Origin: Thalassia testudinum
Lineage: Eukaryota; Streptophyta; Magnoliopsida; Alismatales; Hydrocharitaceae
Assembly (NCBI GenBank): GCA_037157565.1
Contig: JAZHRO010000003.1
Coordinates: 42,793,001 to 42,857,000, forward strand
Length of the DNA stretch: 64,000 nucleotides
Direction: 5' to 3'
Each line of letters begins with the position of its first letter. Within the stretch, counting starts at the first letter, position 1. Positions 48,310 to 58,987 of this stretch are shown here, piece after piece. Below the pieces are notes generated by a model. It did not search any database, was not told the origin of the DNA, and saw nothing but the letters and a program-made list of their open reading frames with translations. The position numbers and the translations under genes were made by a program.

Positions 48310-50056
48310 GCCTTCAGCTGGGCACAATGCACAAACAAGAATGGTCTGGGCCAAGAAGGTGTAGACAAAATCAGCAAGACCCAAAATTAGAAGTTCGCAG
48401 ATGCGAACTAGGTTGTGGTGGAGTCCCATCTCGAAGGGACGGGAACTCTGTAATAGATGTAACATGCATGCTTGTGTTTGTTCCTCTCTTAGTCTGTGGG
48501 CATGCAGAGAAGTTGATGGACGAGCGCACCTCGAATCTAAAATGCCAGACACTAAAGATGTAGGTTCTATACTCAGCTTGTGTCCCTATAAAATTATAAT
48601 CCCTCAAAGATGTATCAATTCTAGTGCATTCGGGTTGCGGGATTTCTATTCTGGTAGGGCATGTAATAAAATCAAGAGTTTCATAATGAGCCCTAAAATC
48701 AAGCATGAGGTCTCTCTCCAGAGAAAGATCCATCCCTTGTTCAACTAAGGTTTCATTGCCTATTCCCTCTAAGTCGTTGACCCCAAGAATATTCTCTTCA
48801 ACCTCTTTCATATCAGACTCAATGTTCGAGGTTGCTTTAGAGGTAGGGCTAATTTCATCCTCTAGCTTAGATTCCTTCTCTTGGCCCTCAACTAAATTTG
48901 TGATGGGGGTTTCAACTAATTCAAAATCGATTGTTTCGAAATTACAATCCCATTCCCCATCTCTAATGTTGGATGTCTTTTCCATCGAATCACTCTCCTC
49001 AGGAAGATTAGATTTGGCTACCACGACATCGCCCCCCAAATTCTCAGTTTCCTCCTGATGTGTGTCCTCAACTCTTCCCAAATCATGTTCTGAGGAATCG
49101 TTAATGACATCTTCTATGGAGTTGTCCAACTCCTGAGGAGTATCAATGGTGGACTAAACTGATTTTGGGTAAATAGGTGTAGTCTAATTGATCACGGCAG
49201 GGCCTTGCTTCAAAAATTTCGTAAACGGAGCTGTTTCCAATAGTTTTCTTTGGCTCTCTTCCTCTAGTTGTTGGAACATATCCATCATGGCCTGTTTCCC
49301 TTTAATCAATTCTTGATTCTGTCTGTGTAACTCTAACTGGAGGTTATCAAGAATGGACAGGGTGTCATTCGGTTTCCCTTGGATTTCTTCCTTCAAATCA
49401 GGGCTAGGAAGGTGTGGTTGAGGATGTGTACTGGAATCTGCACTGGGGTTTAAGTTCTTGGGTGGGTCCTTTATTCTATCATTTTTAGGGTCCAATTCTT
49501 CAAGAGGAACCATTCTCTATTTAGTCCTACTCCAAAATAATTGAGGTTCTAAGTCCTCCTCCCAGTCGGATTCTTCATCAGGGAACCAAATCAAAGGTTG
49601 ATCATTCTTGATTTGCCTAGGTTTCTAATCATCCTTTGATTTCCATTTGTCTAGAAGCCCTTCCAATCCAAAGGTCAAGTAGGAGAGATCCTTGAATTCA
49701 GATGATCTTTCTTGGTTATAGTCCGAGGGATCTTGGTGTTCTCCTAGAGTGTAGGTCCCATCAAAGTGGTTAGTGAGTAGGAGGGACCTAATTGGAGAGT
49801 CTTCATGAGGCGAATCGAGATAAGGATCCCCATGGTTTGGATCATACCCCTGGGTGGGTGGGTTGGATGTATCCCAATAAGAGGTTGGTGTAGGGTGGTT
49901 ACAGTTGGGATAGTTGAGGCAAGGGGGGTATTCTGGGTTATATCCCCAACTAAGTGGCTGGTTGTCCCAAGTAAGTTGTGGATACGGTCTACCTGGGTTA
50001 TAATACAAATCATGTTGGGGATAGTTTGGGTAAGATGGATAGGCATTGAAATCCAT
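48310..50056 (-). pseudogene. Unknown element protein, broken copy in E
   Basis: Begins at an ATG (50056) with MDFNAYPSYPNYPQHDLYY, which resembles NYPQHDNYPNSY near the start of the D protein. It continues in one frame through Pro/Tyr-rich sequence, KGKQAMMDMFQQLEEE, and a long Asp/Glu-rich part to about 48371. Stops interrupt it near 49625, 49517, 49184 and 49143. A frame change precedes the C-terminal EMGLHHNLVRICE and a hydrophobic run ending at CPAEGTKLK. At about 48280-48320 the minus strand carries GAAGGCACTAAACTCAAAGC and GGGAGGCAACCCA. Function unknown. Confidence 0.72.
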
Positions 50057-50781
50057 GGTTAGGGAAAGGTGGAGGGGTGAGAGAAGAACAGGTGAGAGAA
50101 GTGTGTGTGCACAAACAATCAAGCAAGTCTAGTCCTTATGGTGTAGACCTAGGTGACCTAAAAGGCCTTGGAGGGAATAATTAAACTTGCAAGTACTTAA
50201 CCTCCATTCCCAAAGTTAATCTGGCTAGGTTGATTATGAGGGGATTGAGGGGAAGGTTCTTCCTTTACCTTGTGCCGCTGGTTCCGTAGACCCCACAACC
50301 ACGGTCGTTTGACACTTCCCCATAGCCTAGACACTAGATTTTACAAGAGGAATGAAGGTCAAGTGCTTAGCAAACCTAATCACACCTCAAAGACTTAGAC
50401 TAGTCCTGCCTAGGGCACATCTACTCCATTTTAATGAGGGCTAGATTAGTGCTTGTGCTCAAGATATGTGATGAGGCGTTGTTTGGGGTTGTACCTCTTA
50501 GTTAGTCCAATTGAGCATGTGCGTGCACTCAACAAAACATGGTTTTCAAGCAAGGATTTTAGGATGTGGTGTCTTTTAATGATTTATCCTTGCTTTAATG
50601 CATTCTTGGGTTGAAGTTCCTTAATGTTTCCAAACAAGGTTCAAGTGGGCGCACAAAGTTTTTCACACAACGGGTGAAAGTCGATTTCTTTTAGAATGAT
50701 GTGGCCCTAGAAAAACAACCCTTGTGTATTCACCCTAGTGTTCATATAGTTCTACCAGGTGAGTTGATTTTAATTATGGGG

Positions 50782-50827
50782 AGTGGTGCGGCCCAAGTCA
50801 AGTCATGGTGGCTTCACAAACACCACT
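50782..50827 (-). other. Conserved AGTGGTG hairpin in leader of E
   Basis: AGTGGTGC and CACCACT flank a 31-base loop, the same hairpin as in B, C and D. The rest of 50123-51172 is noncoding leader. Confidence 0.6.
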
Positions 50828-51172
50828 CAAAAGAAAAAAGAACACTCCAAAAAGATTATCTCTTCAAGAACGTTAAAGTGTACTTTTTTTTTTGGTTGGG
50901 TGATGAGTTTGGAATGTGGGTCAAGTAGCCATTCACCACGCCAATTTTGATTTTATATATTTTTTTGTATTTTTTTAAGCAAGCAAACACTCAATGGGAG
51001 AAGTGGTACTCACAAAAGGTCTTCGTAGCACTTTACTCCATATCTACCATCTTGGACCGTGCTCCTCCGCCGCCCAAGTGTCGTGTTCCTGCAACCAATC
51101 AAGTAGAGGAAGAAAATGAGTTAGAAGATGTGGATATGAATGCGGGATGAAAGCAACAAAAGAAATCCGTTG

Positions 51173-51192
51173 CCTCCTCAGCAACGACACCA
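51173..51192 (-). other. Primer binding site of E; splice donor at 51008-51013
   Basis: Minus strand TGGTGTCGTTGCTGAGGAGG, a diverged tRNA-Asp-type site five bases from the LTR. A GTGAGT donor follows on the minus strand at 51013-51008. The acceptor near 50124 has lost its AG. Confidence 0.65.
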
Positions 51193-51197
51193 AAAAT

Positions 51198-52669
51198 TGG
51201 TGCGTGCAAAATGCGTTGGTTTAATTATGTCATTGTAGCATGCGTTCGTGACGTCAGTTTGAATTTAAGAAGTGGATTTGGTGAGTCCAAGTGTCGAACA
51301 CGAGGAGGTGTAAAATCGGATTAGTTTGTTGCTTTAGTTATCACAAAATGTTTAGTTTGCTTGCGAGAAAATGAGAAAGAGGGAGAGAGAGAGAGATTAG
51401 GGTTAGAGCTTGTGTTTAAATCATGACATTCATTCTAGGAAGATGTAAGCTATGATATAAGAAACAACATTAACATATAACATGCAATTAGAGTTTGTTT
51501 ACAACTACAACAATAGATGAAAGCTTAAACAAGTGCGACATAAAACTAAAGTAAAAAGAGTGCGAGGAGGAGGTGAGGCAGCCACGGCAGTGGAGGGGGG
51601 CTTCGTCGGCGGCTCGACAACTTCGAGGTGGATATGGGATGCTTGGTGGAGCTAGGAGAGTGCTAGTATTGCATGGAGAGTGTGTGTGAATTGAATGCCC
51701 TTGAATGGGGTGGTTGAGGAGGTTTATATAGAGAAGGGGTTTCCAAACTAAGGGTTTTAGCAACGTCCAGGACGTCGCTAAACCCATTCCATAAGTGTCG
51801 GTGAAGCCCCTTGGCGACTGGTCCTTTGAGGCACGCATTCTTTCTTCCTCAATCCACGCTCATGTGCCCTTAGTTGTCCGATTCGAGGCGCGGATCGCCA
51901 TTGGATGGCTGAGGGCATGCCATGTCACCCTCCCGCTCCCGCAGAGGTATAAGCGTTCGCATGATGGACGTGCATCAACCGTCGGATTTCACTTCAACGG
52001 CTACGATCGCATGAGCGAGGAGCGCTTGGATCACGCTTTACGTGCGGTGAGTGGGCGTGATGGCAGGTGTCGGGCAGGCTATCATCTGGAGGCGCTGTGT
52101 GGATTCCATCTGCATCGTTTGCACCCACATCGACGGTTGTAATCGACCGCACTCTCGGTCAAGCGCGATTTGGCAGTGCGCGGAGCTTCGAATGCTCGCC
52201 GCTTGCTTGCGAGGCTGAGGTGCTACCCACTGTGCTGCCTTCGCGATTAGTCGCGGAGGCAAAGCCAGGTGCAGGCGCGGTTGGCTATTGGATGGAAATC
52301 CAACGGTCAGGATTTCACGCTGGAGGCTAATGTGGGTGCCACATGGTCGATTGTGGGCCATTGATCATTAGATCAACGACTAGAACTTCTTGGGCTTATT
52401 GGGGAAGCTTCGGATGTCGGATTTAAGCGATTTCGAGTCCGTTGGGCTCCATTCATTGATCTGAATCCTTTCGTGTAGTTCGATTGCTCATCTGAGGCAT
52501 GTTTCAACATGCAATTGTACATATGGCCATTAAACATTGATTTATAAGCAATCTTAATTCGCAATGCATGCAGTACTCCCATGCCCATCATGGTATGTTA
52601 TTAGTGCACATATACCCCTAAAATAAATTCTGGTTGATGGAATTATCATCATTACATGCAGAGTTATCA
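51198..52669 (-). repeat. 5' LTR of E (1472 bp)
   Basis: Pairs with 45423-46929. Hairpin at 51752-51785 (GGGTTTTAGCAACGTCC/GGACGTCGCTAAACCC) and TATA-like box at 51723-51730. Confidence 0.92.
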
Positions 52670-52674
52670 GTGTG

Positions 52675-53034
52675 TGCGTGCATTCGTGGGCCCAGAATAC
52701 ACGAAAATTTATAATAATTTGAACTATGGGTTCACCAAGTACGGTTGATCTAGCCTAGAGTGATGGACTGTAGATCCTCGAAAGGTGAGCCCACCCATTA
52801 AAGCATTTTTTGCTTTAAGTGTAATGAGAAGAGAGGTTTGAGAGATATAAAAATGACTAAGTGTGGAGAGTCCAAATAAGAGTGAGGGAGTGTTACTGTA
52901 AAGAGACGTCTGAAGGTTGATATAAAAATGCTGCAAAATTAAGGAGAATAAGTAATTGTTATTTGAGTTTAATGATATAAAGAACTGACTTTTGCTTTCT
53001 TCAGAGGATTTCTCATTGTTTCCACACCCCCCCA
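52675..53034. repeat. Tandem array unit 2, right part
   Basis: Continues unit 2 after E: TTCACCAAGTACGGTTGATC, AAAGGTGAGCCCACCCATTA and GAGGATTTCTCATTG. Confidence 0.75.
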
Positions 53035-53824
53035 TTTGATTGATCGAGACCTGCTCTTCCATCAGAACATTACCTACAGTTGGCATGTTTCTATCCATTG
53101 TATACTTCATTTCTTCACCCTCGAGTAACTTTTTCTGCTTTCGTCAAAAAAAGACTATTGTAGGTTTCGGCATTTCACACTCCACAATTGCCCTGCCTTC
53201 GGCAAATAAAATTCCATAGTGAACTTGATGTTATGTAAGTCATACTTGAAGCAAAGATTCTTCAGGAGCTTAGAAACTCTTTTTGATCTCATTTCCTCTT
53301 CCATTTAGTGTTGAATGCTTTACTAAGCATTTCATAACTCTCAATTGAGAGATTTAATATCATTCTCGGGTCCTTTGACCCAATTGTAACCTCTAAAGCA
53401 CTTATAATCAACGTGAATTGTGTCACGTTCATTTTCTAAATTTGCGGATTACTTGTGATCAAATATTGAAATTGATAGTAAAATTGGAAACTTGACTTCT
53501 TAAGCTCTCGATTGAGTTTTATTTCACCCTGAATGGATCTTTGTGCTGGTCGAAATTGAAGTTCGAAGTTGAACGGTCGGAGACATTGTGAAGGAGGATG
53601 GGCTTGGAATATCCCACATCGTGAGATGTCGAGGTTGCGCACACTTAAGTAATCACACACAAAGCCTCGCTGGTCGTCAACGCTGGGTGCATATTCTGAG
53701 CATTTGAGTGTGCATGTGTGCGTGCATTCGTGGGCCCGGGTGGGTGTGAGATTACGTTGGCCTGAAGTGGGTCCAAAAAACACTAAAATTTACAATAATT
53801 TGAACTATGGGTTCACCAAGTAGG
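53035..53824. repeat. Tandem array unit 3, left part (cut by D)
   Basis: AAGCAAAGATTCTTCAGG at 53249, which is 1047 bp after unit 2 once E is discounted. Ends GGGTTCACCAAGTAGG at the D target site. Confidence 0.75.
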
Positions 53825-54424
53825 TGATGTAAACACATTTACACTACTTAAAATGTCTATTTATGCATGTTCTTAAGCATAGGATTGCATTTCATGATAT
53901 AAATATTGCATTACATGCATCATCTTGCATTTAGAGTAGTTTGAATAAAATGGAGGTTAATTATCTCCTTTTATGTGCTTGGACAGGGCAAATATTTTAT
54001 CGGGGCCTCGGATCAAAGATCCAACCGTATGGATATGATCAGGGCGACGATTGGAGTTCAACGACTCCAAGATCGCCCTAATCAGGCATCCGTAGCATCA
54101 GATAGAGACCAGGGAACCCTAGAATATCAAGGGCCAGGATGGTGTAAATCCGCACTTCAGATGGAAAATCCGACCACATGGATGAATTCGGATCGACGAT
54201 CGCAGCCCAACGACACAAAAATCGAGTCAATCCGACATCCGTGGCACCATCTACAACTTCCAGAAGATGGACGGCCAAGATGGCGCCACGTGGCGCCATC
54301 TCAGCCGCCCAATCGGCCGCATGCGTCTTGTGAAGACCGCGCACCGTCTCCTCTCCGCCGTTGGATCTCGATCCAACGGCTGTGGTCGCTCGCGCTTAAA
54401 AGCGTCCGCGCGACCATTTCGCCC

Positions 54425-54483
54425 GCGTAGCGCAGCGGCGACGCAGCTGCGGGCGAAGCGGAGGTCGCGGGATCGAGCCGCGG
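54425..54483 (+). other. tRNA-like module in 5' LTR of D
   Basis: A-box TAGCGCAGCGG (54428-54438) matches TRGYNNANNNG exactly. B-box GATCGAGCC (54471-54479) fits GWTCRANNC. Start-to-start spacing is 43, as in tRNA genes. GGTCGCGGG before the B-box resembles a variable loop and T-stem. Anticodon pairing is poor. Confidence 0.6.
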
Positions 54484-54756
54484 TGAGGGGGTGGAAGGCG
54501 CGGGCGAGCGGGCACGCACGAGCGTCAGATGAAGATCCAACGGCTGCGCGCGCTCAATCAGGACGACGCGCGATTGCACGCCGGGCGTAACGCGCGATCG
54601 CACGCGGGCGGGCGCGCTACGCAGCGGGCGCGGACGCGATCTAAGCCATCCGATCTCGCGATCGGACGACTGAAAATCAAGCGACGTGCGTAGGCGTTAC
54701 GCGCGGGCAGCCGAGCGGGCGCGCGTGGGCGCGGCGGCTACGCCCACGTTGAGGGC

Positions 54757-54849
54757 TTTAGCGACGGTTTTATCCGTCACTGAAGACCCCTTATTTATTA
54801 TTTTGAAGATGTAATGTCCATTTTGCCCCCACTCCTTGCAACTATAAAA
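54757..54849 (+). promoter_or_regulatory. U3 hairpin and TATA box of D 5' LTR
   Basis: CTTTAGCGACGG and CCGTCACTGAAG pair with two imperfect positions around TTTTAT (54757-54786). CTATAAAAGGAG follows at 54842. The same pair in the 3' LTR is at 60763-60792 and 60848. Confidence 0.7.
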
Positions 54850-55593
54850 GGAGACCCCCTCCATACGAAATTTTCATCCCTTCCTTCTCCTCTCTACCTC
54901 TCCAAAGCTCAAGAGAAGCTTGTCCCACACCCGGGATGCTTCTCGCGAGATAAAGTCCAAATTTTCGTCCCCCTTCGGAAGTGGATCCCGCGACGACGAC
55001 GGCGTGCTGCTTCGTTCCCGTTCTTCTGCTTCGTCCTCCTTCGTCCCGCTTCGTTCTCCTTCGTCCAGGCGTCGTCCCGTCCGGCTCGTCCTCCAAGCGA
55101 CCGTCGAGGAGGATTCTCTCTCCCTATTCTTTTTACTGCTTTCTAGTATAGATTTACTGCTTTCTAGAGTAGTCTATTCGTCCTCCGAGCGATCGTCGAG
55201 GAGGACATTTCTCCCTCCATTCTTTTAATGCTTTCTAGAGTAATTGTTTTATGTTTTCTAGTTGTAACGAAAGAACTCTTTTATGATAAATTCCTTGTCT
55301 ATTCTACATCTCATTTTGATTTCCATGTATAGTATTCCTTCTCTCTCTCTTACTCCCTCTCTCTCTTTTATTTGTTGTAGATACTTAGATAGTTTAAATT
55401 GAATTTCTTTGTGACAAAATAAAAAGAAACGCGAAGTTTTTAAATCAAACGTTCGCCTCCCTGTGTTCGACCCGGAATTTTAATTTCGGTATAAATTTTA
55501 TTTGTTGAACACGAATCCTTCGCTTTCGAACTACAACGACAGGTTTTCCAAAACCGAACACGTTAGCGTAGCTTCGTAAATCGTTTAACATTT

Positions 55594-55613
55594 TGGCACC
55601 GTTGCCGGGGAGG
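55594..55613 (+). other. Primer binding site of D
   Basis: TGGCACCGTTGCCGGGGAGG, three bases after the LTR end. Near-complete complement to the 3' end of tRNA-Asp. Confidence 0.88.
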
Positions 55614-55752
55614 CAACGCTCTTTGATTTCTCTTCGCGTTTTGTAACTTACAAATCATTTACCTCACTTTTCTCCTTTCTTATTGTAATTGCAGGTACTC
55701 TTTCGAGACAGGCAAAAGCGGTAGATCGGAGTAAAGTGCTGTGGAAGGTTTT

Positions 55753-56749
55753 GTAAGTTATCCCCCACCTCCCACCCATTAGATTTTATTTCATCACATA
55801 ATAATTCAAACATCAATCAACCTAGGTGTTCTTATAAACTCTAAGGTTAGATTGTTTGTTATTTGACATCCATACTCACTCCAACCCCCACATTAAAAAA
55901 AGAAAAAAATAAAAAAAAAATCTCACAGAGGTACACAACCTCATCTGATTTTCTAACTCAACCGGTAAACCAATCTTAGGAGCCGGTACACACATCCAAA
56001 CACATAATCGAGTAGAAATCAGATTGGGTAATCATTTGTGTGCCTAATTAGGTGGTGCATCAGGCCAGTTGTTTGAGTTGTTTGGGCCGCACCACTTCAA
56101 ATAAAATCAACTCATCAAGTAGCTGCCAATTAGGTTCAACTCTTAGGGATCTACCAGGCACTCCACATTCTTTTTAAACTTTAAAGGAAAATATCTTCAC
56201 CTGTGCTTGCAAAACCTGGTGTGCCAATGAAACTTGATTGAAAACACCTAAAGTTGAATCCTAAAAGCTACTAAGCAAGATTTGAACCTTAAAATTCACC
56301 ACATCAAAAATAATCTTGCTTGAAAACCACTGGTTGTGCACGCACACACAAAGCAATCAATCATTAAGGGCACAACCCATTTAAAGGGCCCATCACATTC
56401 CAAAGCACATTCAAACCTAGCCCTAAATAAAACAGAGTAGACGTTGGCCTTAAGGATTGGACTCGCTCTTCAGAACTCAGAACGAGATTATTTTCGATTA
56501 GTCTGTTTCTACTGTTCAATCTAATGTCTAGCTAGGGGAGCAGAGTCAAACGATCGCGGCTGGGGGGTACACTAGGAACCGGAGGTGCAAGCCGAAGGAA
56601 GAACCTTCTCCCCAGTCCCTCCTTCTAACTGGTTGGATTGAACAGACAGAAGTAGATCAAATCGTTCCTTTATCTCAAGACGGGTTTTGGGAGTCTGTAG
56701 GTCTGTAGGCTAACCCATTTAAGGACAGGTTTGATTGTTTGTATTGCAG
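55753..56749 (+). other. Putative leader intron of D (997 bp)
   Basis: Donor GTAAGT after GAAGGTTTT, acceptor TTTGTATTGCAG 25 bases before the protein ATG, same as in B. Splicing would place the frame close to the RNA 5' end and remove the conserved hairpin at 56051. Not proven by transcripts. Confidence 0.5.
56051..56096 (+). other. Conserved GGTGGTGC hairpin in leader of D
   Basis: GTGGTGC (56052-56058) pairs with GCACCAC (56089-56095) around a loop of 30 bases that is also partly conserved (AGGCCAGTTG...GGGCC). It lies inside the putative intron. Confidence 0.65.
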
Positions 56750-56774
56750 GGCACCTTTCTTCCTCCCGTGTCTC

Positions 56775-58562
56775 ATGAATCCTTCCACATATTTCACGCA
56801 TTCCCGCTCTTTCCCTCCTGTTGTAAATTATCCTCAACATGACAATTATCCCAACTCGTATTGTAATCGACCATCAGTTAGTTGGGATAATTCGGATTGG
56901 GGATACAATTCCGGACCCCCGTGTTTAGGGTCTAACCCTGAACACTTTGATTCTCAATTCTATCCTTCTCAGAGTTGCATCGATTATAGATCGTCCTCCT
57001 TTCATGAACAACCTAATGCGATCTACAATCAAGAAAGGTACACTGATCCTTACCCATCCTCTGATTTCACTGCCTTTAGGTCATCTCCATCTTTTGAACA
57101 ATCTGAAATGACCTATTATCAGGATGGGTATAACGAATCTCAATTCGTTAATTCCTCTACATTGATGTCAAACCCGCCCAACCCTGAACCAACTCATTTG
57201 GTTCAGGTTAATCAGGTTCAAGATAAGGTTCTGGCTAACTTGAGGAATATCATTCAATCTTTAGAAGTTCAGCCAATACCTTGCATTGAGAGATTGGAGC
57301 CCCTGATTGAAATGATTGATGATTTAAATAAGTCTTTGTTGGATTGGCTCCAGGATGTTAAGGATAAGAACCCGGGTGAGTTTCTACTTGGGAAATTAGC
57401 GAAATTGAGGATGAGATTCGTGGTTGCTTTGATTCAATCTTGGAATAATTCCCAGGATGAACTCTCTTCAGGAAAGCCAATGACAGAACCCGCTCAGGCA
57501 CCTGTTGGGGGGGACACGTGTTACGAAGCTGACCAGATTGAATTAAAACAACCAATTAAGGATGATTTGATTTCTTCACCTGAAATCCCTAAGCCGGGTT
57601 ACGAGGAAACGTATGTCTCCTTGGAACGCAAAGTGACAAATGATTTTGGGACATACATTGATACAGATCCTAATGGTGAAGATTCAAGTTGCGAAGTCTC
57701 ACACGAGTTTTCAGATCACGATTTTTGTGAGACGATTGGGCCTGAGGAATCTGATAGATCATTTGATAGCCCAATAACTGAGGAAACTAATCTTATTAGG
57801 GCACACGATACGGATCCAGAATCGCATTTTCTGGAGGAATTAATTCAATGCCTTGATTATCAGTTACACCTTGTTGAGCTTATTGATGATTCTAATTCTG
57901 AGATAATTAGACCCAAGTCAATTTTGATTTTGCCACATCATCTAGACTTGGAGATTTCAGATGGGGTGATGAATATACAAGAGGTCATGGAATTTGATAT
58001 GCCGAATGAGGAGGATAGGAGCTGGGAAATTCTAATTTGGGAAGTTAATTTTGGAGGAAATGGAAGATTGAGTCGAAGGGTTCCTTTTAAGCTGAAACCA
58101 TCAAATCAGAACCCTTACGACATTTGTTTCGAGGATGTCAAACTCAAGCACACATTTAACGATTATCCTTTTGAGCTTCAATTCTCTGTAACCCGACATT
58201 TTGGCCTTGGGTTGCATCCTCACAAATCGCAGGCCCGACCCCGCTTGCATTCTGATTTTAGGTTTTGGGTAATTTTTATCCAGAACCTAAGATATTCTCG
58301 ATTATGGGGGATGGGTCTACACCACAATCTGGTCCACATCTGTGGACCTCTGTCGACAGGTCGGAGGATTCTTCTGTTTATTCTAATTTTGACCTGCACT
58401 TCTGAATTCTTCATTTCTTTTCTTTGTATAGTGTGCCTAGCTGAAGGCACTAAACTCAGCACATATACAGTTCTTTTTCATCTCGGAGCGGACCCGATAT
58501 CCACGCAATTCAGGTGCTTTCTACGCTTTTCCACTCTGTTTTATGTCTTTTTAATACAATGA
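56775..58562 (+). CDS. Unknown 595-residue acidic protein of element D, intact
   Basis: I do not recognise this protein. The first ATG is at 56775, 25 bases after the intron-like acceptor; the frame is open without an ATG a little further upstream. Residues 1-130 are rich in Tyr, Pro, Ser and Asn with repeated YP and QxxYN motifs. About 150-230 is a likely helical part (LANLRNIIQSLE, GEFLLGKLAKLRMRFVVALI) followed by AQAPVGGD. About 245-420 is strongly Asp/Glu-rich. About 470-525 is the best conserved block (HFGLGLHPHK, RFWVIFIQNLRY, GMGLHHNLVHICG), and about 530-555 is a hydrophobic run that could be a membrane segment. No retroviral-type gag, protease, RT or zinc knuckle. Broken homologues in A, B, C and E show it is a family trait. 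The stop codon lies in the internal polypurine block, so the last 40 or so codons may be noncoding in origin. Confidence 0.75.
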   Translation: MNPSTYFTHSRSFPPVVNYPQHDNYPNSYCNRPSVSWDNSDWGYNSGPPCLGSNPEHFDSQFYPSQSCIDYRSSSFHEQPNAIYNQERYTDPYPSSDFTAFRSSPSFEQSEMTYYQDGYNESQFVNSSTLMSNPPNPEPTHLVQVNQVQDKVLANLRNIIQSLEVQPIPCIERLEPLIEMIDDLNKSLLDWLQDVKDKNPGEFLLGKLAKLRMRFVVALIQSWNNSQDELSSGKPMTEPAQAPVGGDTCYEADQIELKQPIKDDLISSPEIPKPGYEETYVSLERKVTNDFGTYIDTDPNGEDSSCEVSHEFSDHDFCETIGPEESDRSFDSPITEETNLIRAHDTDPESHFLEELIQCLDYQLHLVELIDDSNSEIIRPKSILILPHHLDLEISDGVMNIQEVMEFDMPNEEDRSWEILIWEVNFGGNGRLSRRVPFKLKPSNQNPYDICFEDVKLKHTFNDYPFELQFSVTRHFGLGLHPHKSQARPRLHSDFRFWVIFIQNLRYSRLWGMGLHHNLVHICGPLSTGRRILLFILILTCTSEFFISFLCIVCLAEGTKLSTYTVLFHLGADPISTQFRCFLRFSTLFYVFLIQ

Positions 58563-58600
58563 GGACATTGCATTAGATAGGCATGGGGGGGTGGATATTT
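58557..58600 (+). other. Internal polypurine motif of D
   Basis: CAATGAGGACATTGCATTAG and GGCATGGGGGGGTGGATA, overlapping the stop codon of the protein frame. Same block in A, C, E and G. Confidence 0.65.
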
Positions 58601-58987
58601 ATCTTTGAATTCATTCGTCAGCTCCGTAGATTTGTTTTATTTTATTAAAAAAAAAAAAAATCAAAATTAGGAAAGAGAATTTGGGTTTAAGAAAATTTTC
58701 GATCTTAAGAAATACTATATTATGGTTTGAACACAAAGACCCTTCAGGTCTTTGGACTTAATCAGCCTATGTATCCACTAAAATGTGGATTTGTTTTTCG
58801 AGTTCTCGCCAACCTGAATTTTATTATAATTGGAATAAATAAGTTTGGGTGATAAGTACACGACTTGTCAACCCACCCTCTGATTTAAGGGAATTTTGAG
58901 TTTTAAGCATCTACACACTTTCTTTGCACTGACTCGTTGTTTGGTGATTTTAACGGAAATTGGGTAGCTAATGAACCTTCTAGGGTG

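Larger units (their letters stand above)
45423..52669 (-). mobile_element. Element E: non-autonomous Athila-like LTR retrotransposon (7247 bp)
   Basis: On the plus strand the LTRs run from TGRYGCRYGC (45423 and 51198) to GAGTTATCA (46929 and 52669), with the 5-bp duplication GTGTG at 45418-45422 and 52670-52674. In element sense (minus): 5' LTR, primer site, splice donor, leader, a broken unknown protein frame 50056-48310, paired 3' box, polypurine tract, 3' LTR. The tandem-array sequence continues across the insertion. The mismatches between the first 20 bases of the two LTRs are all transitions, consistent with an older, methylated copy. Confidence 0.92.
53825..55590 (+). repeat. 5' LTR of D
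   Basis: Order inside: two versions of a GATCxGGxCGACGAT box (about 54040 and 54190), the hairpin CCGTTGGATCTCGATCCAACGG (54357-54378), tRNA-like module, a GC-rich stretch, U3 hairpin, TATA box, CT-rich downstream part, end TTTAACA. Confidence 0.95.

Noticed and set aside
54301..54603. Arg/Ala-rich frames on both strands of the D LTR (repeated at 60307-60609)
   Set aside because: Identical frames in both LTRs reflect repeat identity and GC richness, not coding.
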